Below, in pieces: positions 1 through 10,189 of a DNA stretch of 64,000 nucleotides. The position numbers were made by a program, and so were the translations under genes. How positions within the stretch are numbered: position 1 is the first letter of the stretch; the number at the start of each line of letters is the position of its first letter. The notes beneath the pieces are model-generated. The model ran no database searches, was not told the origin of the DNA, and saw nothing but the letters and a program-made list of their open reading frames with translations. Location of the stretch: the NCBI GenBank assembly GCA_030158665.1, contig JAOASM010000007.1, positions 62,001-126,000 on the forward strand. The letters are read 5' to 3'. Source of the stretch: Sediminibacterium sp. Lineage in GTDB: Bacteria > Bacteroidota > Bacteroidia > Chitinophagales > Chitinophagaceae.

Positions 1-1
1 G

Positions 2-1705
2 ATTGAAATAAATACTGCAGCCATTCAGCAAATAGAAGTCATCAAGGGGCCTGCATCTGCATTGTATGGGGCAGAAGCGATTGGGGGTGTTGTTAATTTT
101 ATACATGCGCCAAGACCAACTAAAGATGCGTTTTCAATTAGTAACCACATCAATAACAACGGTCTTTTAAAATCCGATTTGGCATGGAACAAAGCCGGGG
201 GCCGATCTGGCTGGAACATCCACCTGAGTCAAATAGGACAAAAAAATGGGAAGCTTGAATATAGCGATTATACCAAAACTGCATTGAGTGTTAAAAGAGA
301 TTTTACATTTAAAAAGAATTGGTCGGGATACCAGCAAGTGCAATACATCCATTATGATGGACAAATGACAGGCACGGTGGATAGCTTAAAATTTAAGTCG
401 AGAAACTATACAACCCAACAAAGCTTTACTTATAGAAAACTAGATTTGATTCGCCTAAGACAAAATCTAACTTACCAATGGAGTGATGCGCAGAAAACAA
501 CGATTAATCTATTGTATCGAGGCAATACAATGGATCAAAACCCTGCTTATTTAATTGCCTCCAGTTCGAATCCAACAAAATTTAAGGGTCAAATCAATTC
601 CAATCACTTTGATGCCTACGTGCTGGATCTTCAACATCAAATTAATATAAAGAAAATCAAATCAAAAATTTTAATAGGCGGCTACTTGGATGCAACAAAA
701 CAAGGTCTAATAGCAGAGTATATTGATATTTTTAAAGATACATCGATCAATAAATTTACCAAGTATTCAACACCTTTAACGGATAGTTTGATTACCAATT
801 ATACAACAACTATTTATAACAAAGCCTTGTACTTAAATTGGATTCAACCAATAAGTAAAGGCCTAAGAATGAATGCTACCATCAGGTATGATCAATTTGA
901 CTATAGTTTTAGAAATAAATTAAGCAGCGGTACACCAAGTTCAAATAATCTATTCACCAACTGGGCTCCAAAAATAGGCGCTACATTCAATCAAATCCAT
1001 TGGGGTGTCTATCTGAATTATAGTAAAGGATTTGTTCCGCCGCAAATAACAGAGATATACAATGCCATTCGTGTACCTTATTTATTACCACAAAGTTTTT
1101 CTAATTACGAAATTGGTTCTTGGTTACGCATACCCAATGGTTACATCGAATGGTCGTTATACCAACTGAATGGTCGCAATGAAATTGTATCTGTCCGTCA
1201 AGCAGATGGAGTGAATCTAAATCAAAATACAGGTCAAACAAAGCACTATGGCATAGAATATCAAGTGAAATATAATTTCAACCAGTTTTTGCAATTGAAT
1301 TTTAATGGTAGCAATGCAAAACACCTTTATGTCAACACCATTTTAAAAGGTACAGACATTAGCAATAAAGAAATGGTTGCTGCTCCTCGTTTTTTCAGCA
1401 ACCTAACTTTGTTAAGTCAGTGGAATAACGCCCTAAGTTCATCAATAGAATGGCAACATCAGTCTGGCTATTTTATGGACGAGATCAATGCCACTCAATA
1501 TCCAGGGTTTGACGTATTAAATCTTAGAATCAATTATTCCATTAAAAATCATGAACTATGGTTTCAATGTATCAACTTGACAGATCAATTTTATGCAACC
1601 ATGGCTACCAAAAACTTTAGTGTCAAGGGGAACAATGCTTATGCCTATTACTTAGGCGACAATCGGACTATCGCATTGGGATGGAAATGGAACTTTATTC
1701 CATAA
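2..1705 (+). CDS. TonB-dependent outer-membrane receptor, 5'-truncated by the window edge
   Basis: The reading frame is open from base 2, so the true start lies outside the window. The first visible residues (IEVIKGPASALYGAEAIGGVVN) are the classic end of the TonB receptor plug domain. The rest is a beta-barrel with many aromatic, alternating strands, ending in WKWNFIP, whose last residues resemble an outer-membrane C-terminal signature. The role would be energised uptake of a siderophore, cobalamin or oligomer across the outer membrane; the substrate cannot be read from the sequence. A strong terminator follows the stop directly. Family assignment is firm, substrate unknown. Confidence 0.9.
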   Translation: MEINTAAIQQIEVIKGPASALYGAEAIGGVVNFIHAPRPTKDAFSISNHINNNGLLKSDLAWNKAGGRSGWNIHLSQIGQKNGKLEYSDYTKTALSVKRDFTFKKNWSGYQQVQYIHYDGQMTGTVDSLKFKSRNYTTQQSFTYRKLDLIRLRQNLTYQWSDAQKTTINLLYRGNTMDQNPAYLIASSSNPTKFKGQINSNHFDAYVLDLQHQINIKKIKSKILIGGYLDATKQGLIAEYIDIFKDTSINKFTKYSTPLTDSLITNYTTTIYNKALYLNWIQPISKGLRMNATIRYDQFDYSFRNKLSSGTPSSNNLFTNWAPKIGATFNQIHWGVYLNYSKGFVPPQITEIYNAIRVPYLLPQSFSNYEIGSWLRIPNGYIEWSLYQLNGRNEIVSVRQADGVNLNQNTGQTKHYGIEYQVKYNFNQFLQLNFNGSNAKHLYVNTILKGTDISNKEMVAAPRFFSNLTLLSQWNNALSSSIEWQHQSGYFMDEINATQYPGFDVLNLRINYSIKNHELWFQCINLTDQFYATMATKNFSVKGNNAYAYYLGDNRTIALGWKWNFIP

Positions 1706-1710
1706 AAAAA

Positions 1711-1736
1711 GGGGCGCAAATTGCGCCCCTTTTTTT
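1711..1736 (+). terminator. Rho-independent terminator of the TonB receptor gene
   Basis: The hairpin GGGGCGC-AAATT-GCGCCCC begins six bases after the stop codon, is preceded by an A-run and followed by seven T. It could also serve the convergent gene on the minus strand. Confidence 0.9.
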
Positions 1737-1771
1737 AAATTATTTTCGAAGTACCATCATTCAAAGTAGGA

Positions 1772-2617
1772 TTAATTACCTCCGCCCACTCTAATCATGT
1801 TTCCGCCCATTCTAATGCCGCCACCTCTTTGCATATCTTGCATTAACTTCTGCATGTTTTCTTGAAATTGTGCTCTATTCATTTTCTCACCCTTTGTAGG
1901 TTGGATCAATTCTTTTTTGGGATATTTAGCACTCACCTCTACTGCAGTTGTTACACTTGCTCCGTTGTCAACATTCATTTCCATAATTACACCTGGCAAA
2001 CCACTGTAATTTTCAGGACCAACAGACACAGGGATATTTTCTGCATACCAAACCACTAATTCAGTCTCTTTTGGCTTCATTGGTGCATTGGCTGCAGAAT
2101 CTGTATTATTTTCACCACCTCTGCTAATACGCATACGCATTTGAGGTGCAGTGATCATAGTCGTTGCTTTTTTGCATAATTGTTTTGCAATTGTTTTTGT
2201 TTCTTCTGATAACTTCCACTTGTATTGCTTTAAAGAATCAACAATTAAAAACTCTTTTTCAAAAAATGCACGCTCTTCATATTGTGTTTGTTTTGCAATA
2301 TCAGTATAAGTAGTAGTGGTTGGCATTCTAAAGTTCATACGCATGCCGCCACCTCCTCCGCCAGCATTGGCAAATGGATCTGGCGCTTCGTCATCCACAA
2401 CAGATCTGAATAAACTCGCAGACTCATTAAAAATCAATTCAAACTTGTCTGTTCTAAATTCTGGAATCATTGACTTCATTTGAGGGTCAGGTAGGCTTCG
2501 ATGCATATTGACTTTGCGCTCGTAGCTAATTTTTCCTTCTTTCATTTGAGCAGTTACTACTGTTGACATGCTGATGAATGCAACAAATAATCCTAGTACT
2601 AATTGTATTTTTTTCAT
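1772..2617 (-). CDS. GLPGLI family exported protein
   Basis: 281 residues with a signal peptide (about 1-23, ending VVTAQ). The family motif appears as GLPGV at residues 206-210, preceded by an Ala/Gly/Met-rich middle part. GLPGLI proteins are Bacteroidota periplasmic or surface proteins of unknown function, usually paired with a TonB-like beta-barrel protein. The gene directly upstream on the same strand (2696-5509) is such a protein, 78 bases away, so the two are probably cotranscribed. Glycine-rich patches around residue 86 and at the C-terminus, with several Met residues, mirror the GGG/Met-rich tail of the neighbour. Function unknown; family call is firm. Confidence 0.85.
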   Translation of the reverse strand: MKKIQLVLGLFVAFISMSTVVTAQMKEGKISYERKVNMHRSLPDPQMKSMIPEFRTDKFELIFNESASLFRSVVDDEAPDPFANAGGGGGGMRMNFRMPTTTTYTDIAKQTQYEERAFFEKEFLIVDSLKQYKWKLSEETKTIAKQLCKKATTMITAPQMRMRISRGGENNTDSAANAPMKPKETELVVWYAENIPVSVGPENYSGLPGVIMEMNVDNGASVTTAVEVSAKYPKKELIQPTKGEKMNRAQFQENMQKLMQDMQRGGGIRMGGNMIRVGGGN

Positions 2618-2695
2618 AAATGTTAATTTATATTTATTTTCTACTTTTTAATTTTTATACTCTCTTTATATAATTCAGATATGCATTTCATGTAA

Positions 2696-5509
2696 TTACA
2701 TTCTGATCATCATGCCACCTGGCCTTGCGCCTCCACCTAATCCAGATTTTTGTAAACTATACGTAAAGGTCAACAAAAAGTATTGACTAATTACGTTGTA
2801 GGATCTATCTACAATCTGATTCTGTGATACGTTTCTACTAATTCCAATGTTTTTATTTAATAAGTCAAAGGCACTCATTTTAATTTCGGCCCTTTTGTTT
2901 TTCATAAAGAATTTAGAAAAGCTCGCATTCCAAATAGGAATTGAAGTATTAAACCCTTCCGCACGTCCTGTATTGATAGCATAATTAAATGACTGGTTCA
3001 ACACAATATTAAATGGCAAGTAATTGGTCATGTCTGCACCAAAAACCTTTGTCAAGAAGTTAGTATTGAGTGTTGGATTCACTTCATTACTTGTTTTACT
3101 AAATGAATAACGTGCAGTCAAGTTAATGTCAATCACATCATCTAAAATATAACTATAACTAAAACTAGGACCCGTTGATTTTGTCACAATCGTATTTAGC
3201 AATCCATTAGCATAAGAGATATTGTTGTTCAATCCGGCATTTAAACCAAAACTTAATCTTGAATTCAATTTTTTGATACCAAAGCCATAATTCATTGTTC
3301 CATTGATTCTATAGGCACCATTCACATTCACTGGCTTAGATAATATGGTTCGATTGGGTAAAACGCTATCGTAGTTAACAATTGAATTGTTTGTTGTAGA
3401 GGCATTCAATGTAGAAAAGAAATTTTTACCCGCTAAAATTTTAGAAGAGAAAAAACGAATATTCAAATTGTGCACATAGCTTCTTTTTAAATCAGGATTA
3501 CCTATCACTTGTCTGTTAATATTGCTTTGATCCAATACAGGTTGCAATTGAGTGATAGATGGTTGATTGGTAGAAGTACGGTAGTCTATATTTAAATTCT
3601 TAGTCTGAGAGAAATTGTATCTAAAATTGGCATTGGGTAAGATATCTTGAAAGCTTTGGCTAAATTTGGTTTTTGCGCTGATATTCTCTCCATCCAATAC
3701 CGCATTTTGTAATGAAATTCCCGTTGCAAAATTGAATTTCTTTTGATTGGACCTATAGCTCATACCGCCTCCCGTATAAGTATACTCACTATTGAATTCA
3801 TTGGTCAAACGATTGTTCAAAAGATCATAGGCATCAGTAACATTATTTTGATCAAACACTTTTTTACTGGATGACCCTATCGTTTTACTTAAATAAGAAT
3901 TAAACTCTAATAAAGATCTTTTACTAATAGGTTCTGTATAAATCACATTGGCAGAATAACTAGTTGTATTTCCTTTACGAATATTTTGTTGATCTAAAAT
4001 AGAATCAGAAGTCAATAAGCCTCCCGCATAAAAAAATTGACTAGTGTATTGACTGCCTGTTGAATTAGACTGGTTATAGCTTTGTGTAATCGTAGAAGAA
4101 ATCGTTCTGCCTTTTTTAGCGAATTTTTTTCTTAATAATAAATTACTAGAGGCGTTGACCGCATCAGAAATACTTGAAGCAGCAGTGGTGTTGCGATTAG
4201 AAATTGCGCCATTGGCATCTAATCCTAGTCTGGTCAAGGTAGTATCTTCGCTTGAAGAACTCGTTTGTTGCCAGCTTAAACTTGGTGTGAATTTATAAGA
4301 AAATGTTTCTGTCACTTTATGATCAATCGTGCTACCGAAACTTTGTTGTTGATTTCTATTGATTGAATTTGAAATTGAACTTCTATTGAATTGATTTCCT
4401 GGTGTAAGATTTTGTGTAAATGATATACTATTATTATTTCGCTCTACATCGCTAATCGCCGTATTGGCATTGAACTCGATTTTTTTACTGTTGAATAGGT
4501 TAGAGTAGTTACCGCCAATTGAATAGGTTTCAGCGATACCTTGTGCATTGGCATCCGTCTCGCCAGATCCGCCACCGCCTATGTTAATGGTAACACCTGC
4601 TCCTGCGCCCACTCTTCCGCCGCCACCTCCAGAAAAATTAACAATGTTTCTGCTAGAAAAATTTTGACGGTTGGTATTGTTTGCGCCGCCAATTGCAGAA
4701 AATTGTTCGTCATTATTAATTACATTGATATTGCCTTGCGTATCAAATACACTGGGTGTTCCAGCACCTCCATTTAACTTTCCGAAAGTAGATCTGTTGC
4801 GATCTTTTTTCAATTTTAAATTGATTGCAGTTTCTTCTGAACCATCATCGATACCTGTGAACATAGCTTGATCTGATTTACGATCATACACTTGAATTTT
4901 ATCCACTGCATCAGCAGGTAAATTTTTAGTTGCCATTTTTGGATCCCCAGTGAAAAACTCTTTTCCATTCACAAAAACCTTAGTGACTGTTTTTCCATTT
5001 ACTGTGATGCCGCCAGATTTATCAACTTCCATACCTGGCATCTTTTTTAACAAATCTTCCACTACAGCATTTGGGGCTGTCTTAAAATTTTCAGAATTGA
5101 ATTCTACTGAATCTCCATTAATCACCACGGGTGGTCTGCGAGCAGTAACAGTTACTGTTGATACACTATTTACATCATTCATATAAATAGTGCCCATTTC
5201 TACCATTTTATCTACCGCATTCATCACTGGAACCCATTTTGGTTGATACCCTACATAAGAAACAGAGATCATATAGGCACCCGGTGCGACATTTTTAAAA
5301 TTAAACACCCCAGTTTCATTCGTTCTTGAAAAGCTAACTAGCGAAGAGTCTTTTGCATATACCAAAGAAACGGTAGCTGCATTTAGGGCCCTATTGGCAA
5401 TACTATCTTTTAAAGTACCCTGAATGGTCATGTTTTGAGCAAATCCTACGTAACTCATTAATAATAAGCTATTTATAAAAATAATTTGGATTAATTTTTG
5501 TTTATTCAT
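2696..5509 (-). CDS. Outer-membrane beta-barrel (TonB-receptor-like) protein with carboxypeptidase-regulatory-like domain
   Basis: 937 residues. Signal peptide about 1-24, then a carboxypeptidase-regulatory-like beta-sandwich (about 28-115), a plug-like segment (about 125-235, including VEDLLKKMPGMEVDKSGGI) and a long barrel of the OMP beta-brl type. A Gly-rich loop near residues 295-320 is unusual in composition. Such proteins sit in the outer membrane and are thought to take part in transport or export with GLPGLI partners; the next gene downstream is a GLPGLI protein. The C-terminus (GGGARPGGMMIRM) resembles the tail of that neighbour. Substrate unknown. Confidence 0.88.
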   Translation of the reverse strand: MNKQKLIQIIFINSLLLMSYVGFAQNMTIQGTLKDSIANRALNAATVSLVYAKDSSLVSFSRTNETGVFNFKNVAPGAYMISVSYVGYQPKWVPVMNAVDKMVEMGTIYMNDVNSVSTVTVTARRPPVVINGDSVEFNSENFKTAPNAVVEDLLKKMPGMEVDKSGGITVNGKTVTKVFVNGKEFFTGDPKMATKNLPADAVDKIQVYDRKSDQAMFTGIDDGSEETAINLKLKKDRNRSTFGKLNGGAGTPSVFDTQGNINVINNDEQFSAIGGANNTNRQNFSSRNIVNFSGGGGGRVGAGAGVTINIGGGGSGETDANAQGIAETYSIGGNYSNLFNSKKIEFNANTAISDVERNNNSISFTQNLTPGNQFNRSSISNSINRNQQQSFGSTIDHKVTETFSYKFTPSLSWQQTSSSSEDTTLTRLGLDANGAISNRNTTAASSISDAVNASSNLLLRKKFAKKGRTISSTITQSYNQSNSTGSQYTSQFFYAGGLLTSDSILDQQNIRKGNTTSYSANVIYTEPISKRSLLEFNSYLSKTIGSSSKKVFDQNNVTDAYDLLNNRLTNEFNSEYTYTGGGMSYRSNQKKFNFATGISLQNAVLDGENISAKTKFSQSFQDILPNANFRYNFSQTKNLNIDYRTSTNQPSITQLQPVLDQSNINRQVIGNPDLKRSYVHNLNIRFFSSKILAGKNFFSTLNASTTNNSIVNYDSVLPNRTILSKPVNVNGAYRINGTMNYGFGIKKLNSRLSFGLNAGLNNNISYANGLLNTIVTKSTGPSFSYSYILDDVIDINLTARYSFSKTSNEVNPTLNTNFLTKVFGADMTNYLPFNIVLNQSFNYAINTGRAEGFNTSIPIWNASFSKFFMKNKRAEIKMSAFDLLNKNIGISRNVSQNQIVDRSYNVISQYFLLTFTYSLQKSGLGGGARPGGMMIRM

Positions 5510-5627
5510 AATGTAAATATACGATTGAGTTCGTAAACATAAGTCAAAATAGCCAATTCCTACCTAAGTTTTTAGTTAAAATTATTGAAATATTTGATGA
5601 ACGGCGGTCTGGATTAGTTTCATTTTT

Positions 5628-5657
5628 TTTGGGAACTATTGGATTGATGTAACTTTC
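5628..5657 (+). promoter_or_regulatory. Candidate Bacteroidota housekeeping promoter of the amidohydrolase gene
   Basis: TTTG (5628-5631), an 18-base spacer, then TAACTTTC (5650-5657), one base from the TAnnTTTG -7 consensus, with the start codon 15 bases downstream. Pattern match only. Confidence 0.45.
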
Positions 5658-5671
5658 AAAAAATAATCAAT

Positions 5672-8600
5672 ATGAGAATATTTGCTTTGACCCTGTTCAT
5701 GGGCCTTGGTTTAATCAGTTCGCAAGCGCAGGACAAGAAAAGTCCAAAAAAAGATAGCGTCAGCTATAGTCAATTTAAAGGATTGCCTTTAAAAGCGACA
5801 AGATCCATTGACTTCACTACAAATGAAGGGACTTGGACTTCGTTGGCTGTGAGTCCAGACGGCAAAACCATCTTATTTGATTTGATGGGTGATATCTATA
5901 GTATCCCAATGGAAGGTGGAAAGGCAACTGCCATTACCAAAGGTATGGCTTATGATAATCATCCAAGCTTTAGCCCAGATGGCAAACGCATCCTTTTTAT
6001 TTCTGACCGTTCTGGAGCAGAAAATTTATGGTACATCGATATTGATAAAAAAGATACCGTTGCGTTAACAGAAGAACAAAACAATAATTTTCCAGGTGCA
6101 GTTTACACTCCAGACGGAAATTATATTGTGTATACGAAAGGACGTCGCAATACTAAATTGTATTTAATGCATAAAAACGGTGGTGCTGGAACTAGTTTGA
6201 TTGATGCACCAGCAACTTTAAAAACAATTGACCCTGCAGTAAGTGCTGATGGTCGTTATATTTATTATAGCGCACGCAATGGAGCATGGAACTACAATGC
6301 TATGTTACCTCAATATAGTATCGGCGTATATGACAGAGAAAAAGGAACAACAAGAACCATTGCATCTAGATATGGATCGGCATTTACTCCCGTGTTATCT
6401 AAAGATGGTAAATGGATGGTGTATGGGTCTCGTTATGAAGATAAAACCGGATTGGTAAAAAGAAATCTAGCAACTGGTGAAGAAACTTGGTTGGCTTATC
6501 CTGTACAAAGAGATGATCAAGAATCTATTGCTGTGCTAGGCGTATTACCTGCAATGAGTTTCACGCCTGATAGTAAATACTTATTGGCTTCTTATGGAGG
6601 AAAAATTAATAAGATCGATATTGAAACTGCCGCTCAAACTCCAATTCCATATACAGTTGATGCAAAAATAGAAATGGGACCTGAGGTATTATTTAAGTAT
6701 CCTATTAAAGATACAGTAGCAACAATGGCAACACAAATAAGAGATGCGGTGCCTTCTCCAAATGGAAAGCAATTGGCTTTTACAGTATTGAATAGATTGT
6801 ATGTGATGGATTATCCTAACGGAACACCAAAGCGTTTAACAAAAAATGATTTCACAGAAGCACAACCTGTTTGGACTCCTGATGGAAAAGGCATTTATTT
6901 TACTACTTGGAATCCTAATGGAGGAAGTATTAGATTATTTGATTTAATCAGCAGTACAGAAAAAACAATTTCAAAAGAAAATGCTTTATATCAAGGTCTG
7001 GCCATTGATCCAACTGGAAAAAAATTAGTGTACAATAAAACCAATGCACAAAAATTCAAAGATGCTATTGAACCAACTTATGATGATGCAGAAGATGAAT
7101 TGGCATGGATCGATTTAACCACAGGTAACGAAACCATCATAGACAAAGCAAATGGAAGATACAATCCCCATTTCGCAATGAACGATGATCGCATTTATTT
7201 AAACAACCGTGGTCGTTTGATTTCTATTCAATGGGACGGTGGGGATGAAAAAGAAATTGCAAAAATTTCTGGCATTACTACTTTTGGAAGTATCCCTGAG
7301 CACAGAGGCAAACCTGTTGCAGACCCTTGTATTATTCCTGAAATCATGGAAGAAGATGATGATGCTGCAAAAGAAAACAACCCTCCTTCTAATGCTAACC
7401 ATATTTTGTTATCACCAAAAGGATCTGCAGCCATTGCGCAAGTAAATAACAATATTTATTTTGTTACCCTTCCTAAATCTGGCAAGTCAGTTTCTATTTC
7501 TGTTGCAGATGCAAAAAATGCAGCATTCCCAAGTAAATTGTTAACTGAAATTGGCGGAGAATTTCCAAGCTGGCAAGCAGATGGTAAAACAATTCACTGG
7601 AGTTTAGGTGCTGCACATTTTACTTATGATATTGAAGCAGCGTATGCATTTGATGATAGCTTAGCCGCTGCCAAAAAATTAGAAGCATCTGTTAAAAAAG
7701 ATACGACTAAGAAAGATAGCACCAATACGGCTAAGAAAGAGGAGAAAAAAGAAACTCCTAGATATAAAGCAAATGAAACTTGGGTAAAAGTGTATTATGA
7801 AAATGATATGCCATCTACTACAGTGTTGTTGACCAATGCAAGAATCATCACTATGAATGGCGACCAAGTGATTAATAACGGTGATATCTTGATTGTTAAA
7901 AATAGAATTCAAGCAGTTGGAAAATCTGGATCACTAAAAGTACCTGCTGGTGCTAAACGTGTTAACCTTGCAGGAAAAACTGTTGTACCAGGTTTTGTTG
8001 ACACCCACTCGCATATGTGGCCTAGCTGGGGTATCCATAAAAATCAAGCTTGGATTTATGCAGCGAACTTAGCGTATGGTGTGACTACCACACGTGATCC
8101 ACAAACAGCAACAACGGATGTTTTAACCTATAGCGATTTAGTAGAAGCAGGTAAAATGGTAGGACCAAGAGTGTATTCAACTGGCCCGGGTGTGGGCTAT
8201 TGGTCTTACAATTTAAAAGACTCAGCACAAGCAGAATCAGTATTAGCACAATACAGTAAGTATTTCAATACCAAGTATATTAAAATGTATTTGGTGGGTA
8301 ATCGTAAGCATAGACAATGGGTGATTCAAGCTGCTAAAAATCAAAAGTTGATGCCAACTACAGAAGGTGGTTTAGATTTCAAATTAAATATGACCAATTT
8401 GATTGATGGCTATCCTGGACATGAGCACTCATTACCAATTTATCCGCTTTACAATGACGTAGTCAAAACAATCGCTACTTCAAAAATGGCAGTAACACCT
8501 ACTTTGTTAGTTTCTTATGGTGGACCATGGGCTGAGAATTTTTATTATGAAACTGAGAATGTATATGGTGATGCGAAAATGCAGTACTACACACCTTACG

Positions 8601-9073
8601 AAGAATTAGCAAGCAAATCTAGACGCCGTGCTACTTGGTTTTTACCAGAAGAGCATGTGTTTCAAAAGCATGCTAAAAGTATGAAGCAGCTTGTTGAAGC
8701 AGGTGGCCTTGCAGGTATTGGAAGTCATGGTCAATTACAAGGTCTTGGTTACCATTGGGAGCTTTGGTCTATGCAATCTGGCGGTATGCGCAATTTAGAT
8801 GCCTTAAAAACAGCGACTATTTTAGGAGCAGAAAGCTTAGGATTGGATAAAGACCTTGGTAGCATTAGTGCAGGCAAATTAGCTGACTTAATTATCTTAA
8901 ATAAGAATCCTTTAGAAGACATTAAAAACACCAACAGCATCCAGTATATCATGAAAAATGGTCGTCTTTACAACGGCGCTAATTTAGACGAGCTGGTAAC
9001 TGGTAATTCAAAGGTGGATCGTAAAGAATACTTGGATAAAAAACCAACTAAAAACACCAAGGTAGAAGATTAA
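5672..9073 (+). CDS. Exported amidohydrolase with N-terminal TolB/WD40-like beta-propeller
   Basis: 1133 residues. Signal peptide about 1-19 (ending SSQAQ). Residues about 55-670 hold repeated PD40/TolB-type blades (SPDGKTILF, SPDGKRILFISDR, TPDGKGIYF). A charged linker rich in Lys, Asp and Thr (about 665-700) leads to a metal-dependent amidohydrolase domain (about 715-1110) with the metal-binding HSH at H779/H781 (VDTHSHMW) and a C-terminal SAGKLADLIIL strand typical of the family. It should hydrolyse an amide or cyclic amide bond in the periplasm; the propeller may present or select substrate. The gene is monocistronic, with a terminator after the stop. Family firm, substrate unknown. Confidence 0.88.
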   Translation: MRIFALTLFMGLGLISSQAQDKKSPKKDSVSYSQFKGLPLKATRSIDFTTNEGTWTSLAVSPDGKTILFDLMGDIYSIPMEGGKATAITKGMAYDNHPSFSPDGKRILFISDRSGAENLWYIDIDKKDTVALTEEQNNNFPGAVYTPDGNYIVYTKGRRNTKLYLMHKNGGAGTSLIDAPATLKTIDPAVSADGRYIYYSARNGAWNYNAMLPQYSIGVYDREKGTTRTIASRYGSAFTPVLSKDGKWMVYGSRYEDKTGLVKRNLATGEETWLAYPVQRDDQESIAVLGVLPAMSFTPDSKYLLASYGGKINKIDIETAAQTPIPYTVDAKIEMGPEVLFKYPIKDTVATMATQIRDAVPSPNGKQLAFTVLNRLYVMDYPNGTPKRLTKNDFTEAQPVWTPDGKGIYFTTWNPNGGSIRLFDLISSTEKTISKENALYQGLAIDPTGKKLVYNKTNAQKFKDAIEPTYDDAEDELAWIDLTTGNETIIDKANGRYNPHFAMNDDRIYLNNRGRLISIQWDGGDEKEIAKISGITTFGSIPEHRGKPVADPCIIPEIMEEDDDAAKENNPPSNANHILLSPKGSAAIAQVNNNIYFVTLPKSGKSVSISVADAKNAAFPSKLLTEIGGEFPSWQADGKTIHWSLGAAHFTYDIEAAYAFDDSLAAAKKLEASVKKDTTKKDSTNTAKKEEKKETPRYKANETWVKVYYENDMPSTTVLLTNARIITMNGDQVINNGDILIVKNRIQAVGKSGSLKVPAGAKRVNLAGKTVVPGFVDTHSHMWPSWGIHKNQAWIYAANLAYGVTTTRDPQTATTDVLTYSDLVEAGKMVGPRVYSTGPGVGYWSYNLKDSAQAESVLAQYSKYFNTKYIKMYLVGNRKHRQWVIQAAKNQKLMPTTEGGLDFKLNMTNLIDGYPGHEHSLPIYPLYNDVVKTIATSKMAVTPTLLVSYGGPWAENFYYETENVYGDAKMQYYTPYEELASKSRRRATWFLPEEHVFQKHAKSMKQLVEAGGLAGIGSHGQLQGLGYHWELWSMQSGGMRNLDALKTATILGAESLGLDKDLGSISAGKLADLIILNKNPLEDIKNTNSIQYIMKNGRLYNGANLDELVTGNSKVDRKEYLDKKPTKNTKVED

Positions 9074-9130
9074 ACAACCTTTTGACAAAAGCTTCTAGCG
9101 GCTGTCTAAGTTTTAATACGTATGATTATA

Positions 9131-9166
9131 AGGAGGCGGACCGTTGGTCCGCCTCCTTTGTTTTTT
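9131..9166 (+). terminator. Rho-independent terminator of the amidohydrolase gene
   Basis: A 12-bp perfect stem (9131-9142 with 9146-9157) with a three-base loop is followed by a T-rich tail TTTGTTTTTT. It lies inside a possible upstream extension of the next gene, which argues for the ATG at 9217 as that gene's start. Confidence 0.9.
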
Positions 9167-9184
9167 CGCGCGCATCCGCGCGAA
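9165..9184. repeat. Second GC-rich hairpin, TTCGCGCG-CATC-CGCGCGAA
   Basis: A perfect 8-bp stem with a four-base loop follows the terminator directly, 33 bases before the next start codon. It has only a short weak T-tail, so it may be a 5'-leader structure or a backup terminator. Confidence 0.5.
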
Positions 9185-9216
9185 ATTTTGTAAGTTTAAG
9201 TATTCAATCAAACGCT

Positions 9217-10143
9217 ATGCAAAATTCAAGAAGAAAATTTATTCAAAACAGTGGAATGGCTTTATTGGGAATCGGTTTAACACCATCCTCCTTATGGTCT
9301 AAGAACATTTTGGCCGATTCAAAAATAAAAATTGGCATTCAATTGTATACTGTTCGAGATACGATGTTTAAAGATCCATTGGGTACTTTAAAAGCATTGT
9401 CAAAAATGGGCTATCAATATGTAGAGCATGCTAATTATGCCAACAGAAAATTTTATGGCTATACGGCTATAGAATTTAAAAAGATTTTAACTGACTTAGG
9501 TATGCAGATGCCAAGTGGACACACCGTCATGAATGCAAAACACTGGGATGCAAGTAAAAAAGAATTTACCGATGCTTGGAAGTATACCATCGATGACGCA
9601 GTCACACTAGGACAAGAATATGTCATTAGTCCATGGATGGATGAGCAAGTAAGAACCTCTTATGATGCACTGATGCATCAATTAGAATTATTCAATTTAT
9701 CTGGTGAATTGTGTCAAGAGTCAGGCATGCGTTTTGGTTACCACAATCACAATTTCGAATTTGTAGAAAAAGTCAATGGACAATTCATCTATGATATTAT
9801 CTTAAAAGAAACAGATCCGGAATTGGTGATACATCAATTGGATTTTGGCAATATGTATGGCATTGGTGCACGGGGCATGGATTGGATCAAAAAATATCCA
9901 GGACGCTTTGTTTCAGTTCATGTTAAAGACGAGATCAAGGTTGCTGTTGGAGAAATGAATGATGGTCATGATAGTACGATTTTAGGCAATGGTGTGGTAG
10001 ACCCTAAGGCTGTTTGTTTATTAGCAAAGTCGATAGGAGGAACCAAGCATTTTATCATTGAACAAGAGTCTTATCAAGGAATTGCACCAATTGAATGTGC
10101 AAGAATCAACTTAGAAAGAATTAAAACTTGGGGATTAGGTTAA
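9217..10143 (+). CDS. Sugar phosphate isomerase/epimerase family (AP endonuclease 2-like TIM barrel), Tat-type signal
   Basis: 308 residues from the ATG at 9217; the longer frame upstream runs through the terminator hairpin and begins with TTG, so I reject it. The N-terminus SRRKFIQNSG followed by a hydrophobic stretch is a twin-arginine signal. The body is a xylose-isomerase-like TIM barrel: KIGIQLYTVRD, GYHNHNFEF (metal-site histidines), HQLDFGNMY, VHVKDE and a late IEQESY. Members act on sugars or inositols in the periplasm of Bacteroidota; the exact substrate is not evident. The penicillin-acylase gene follows after 46 bases and may share its transcript. Confidence 0.85.
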   Translation: MQNSRRKFIQNSGMALLGIGLTPSSLWSKNILADSKIKIGIQLYTVRDTMFKDPLGTLKALSKMGYQYVEHANYANRKFYGYTAIEFKKILTDLGMQMPSGHTVMNAKHWDASKKEFTDAWKYTIDDAVTLGQEYVISPWMDEQVRTSYDALMHQLELFNLSGELCQESGMRFGYHNHNFEFVEKVNGQFIYDIILKETDPELVIHQLDFGNMYGIGARGMDWIKKYPGRFVSVHVKDEIKVAVGEMNDGHDSTILGNGVVDPKAVCLLAKSIGGTKHFIIEQESYQGIAPIECARINLERIKTWGLG

Positions 10144-10189
10144 ATTGAATAAAAAATTGAACAACTGACTTGCATTTAAAATTCATTGT

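Noticed and set aside
4541-4777. Long plus-strand open frames inside the OMP beta-brl gene
   Set aside because: They are shadows of the minus-strand gene, with no homology-like motif or start context.
9082-9216. N-terminal extension of the sugar isomerase gene
   Set aside because: It begins with TTG, runs through a strong terminator hairpin and precedes a clear twin-arginine signal at 9217.
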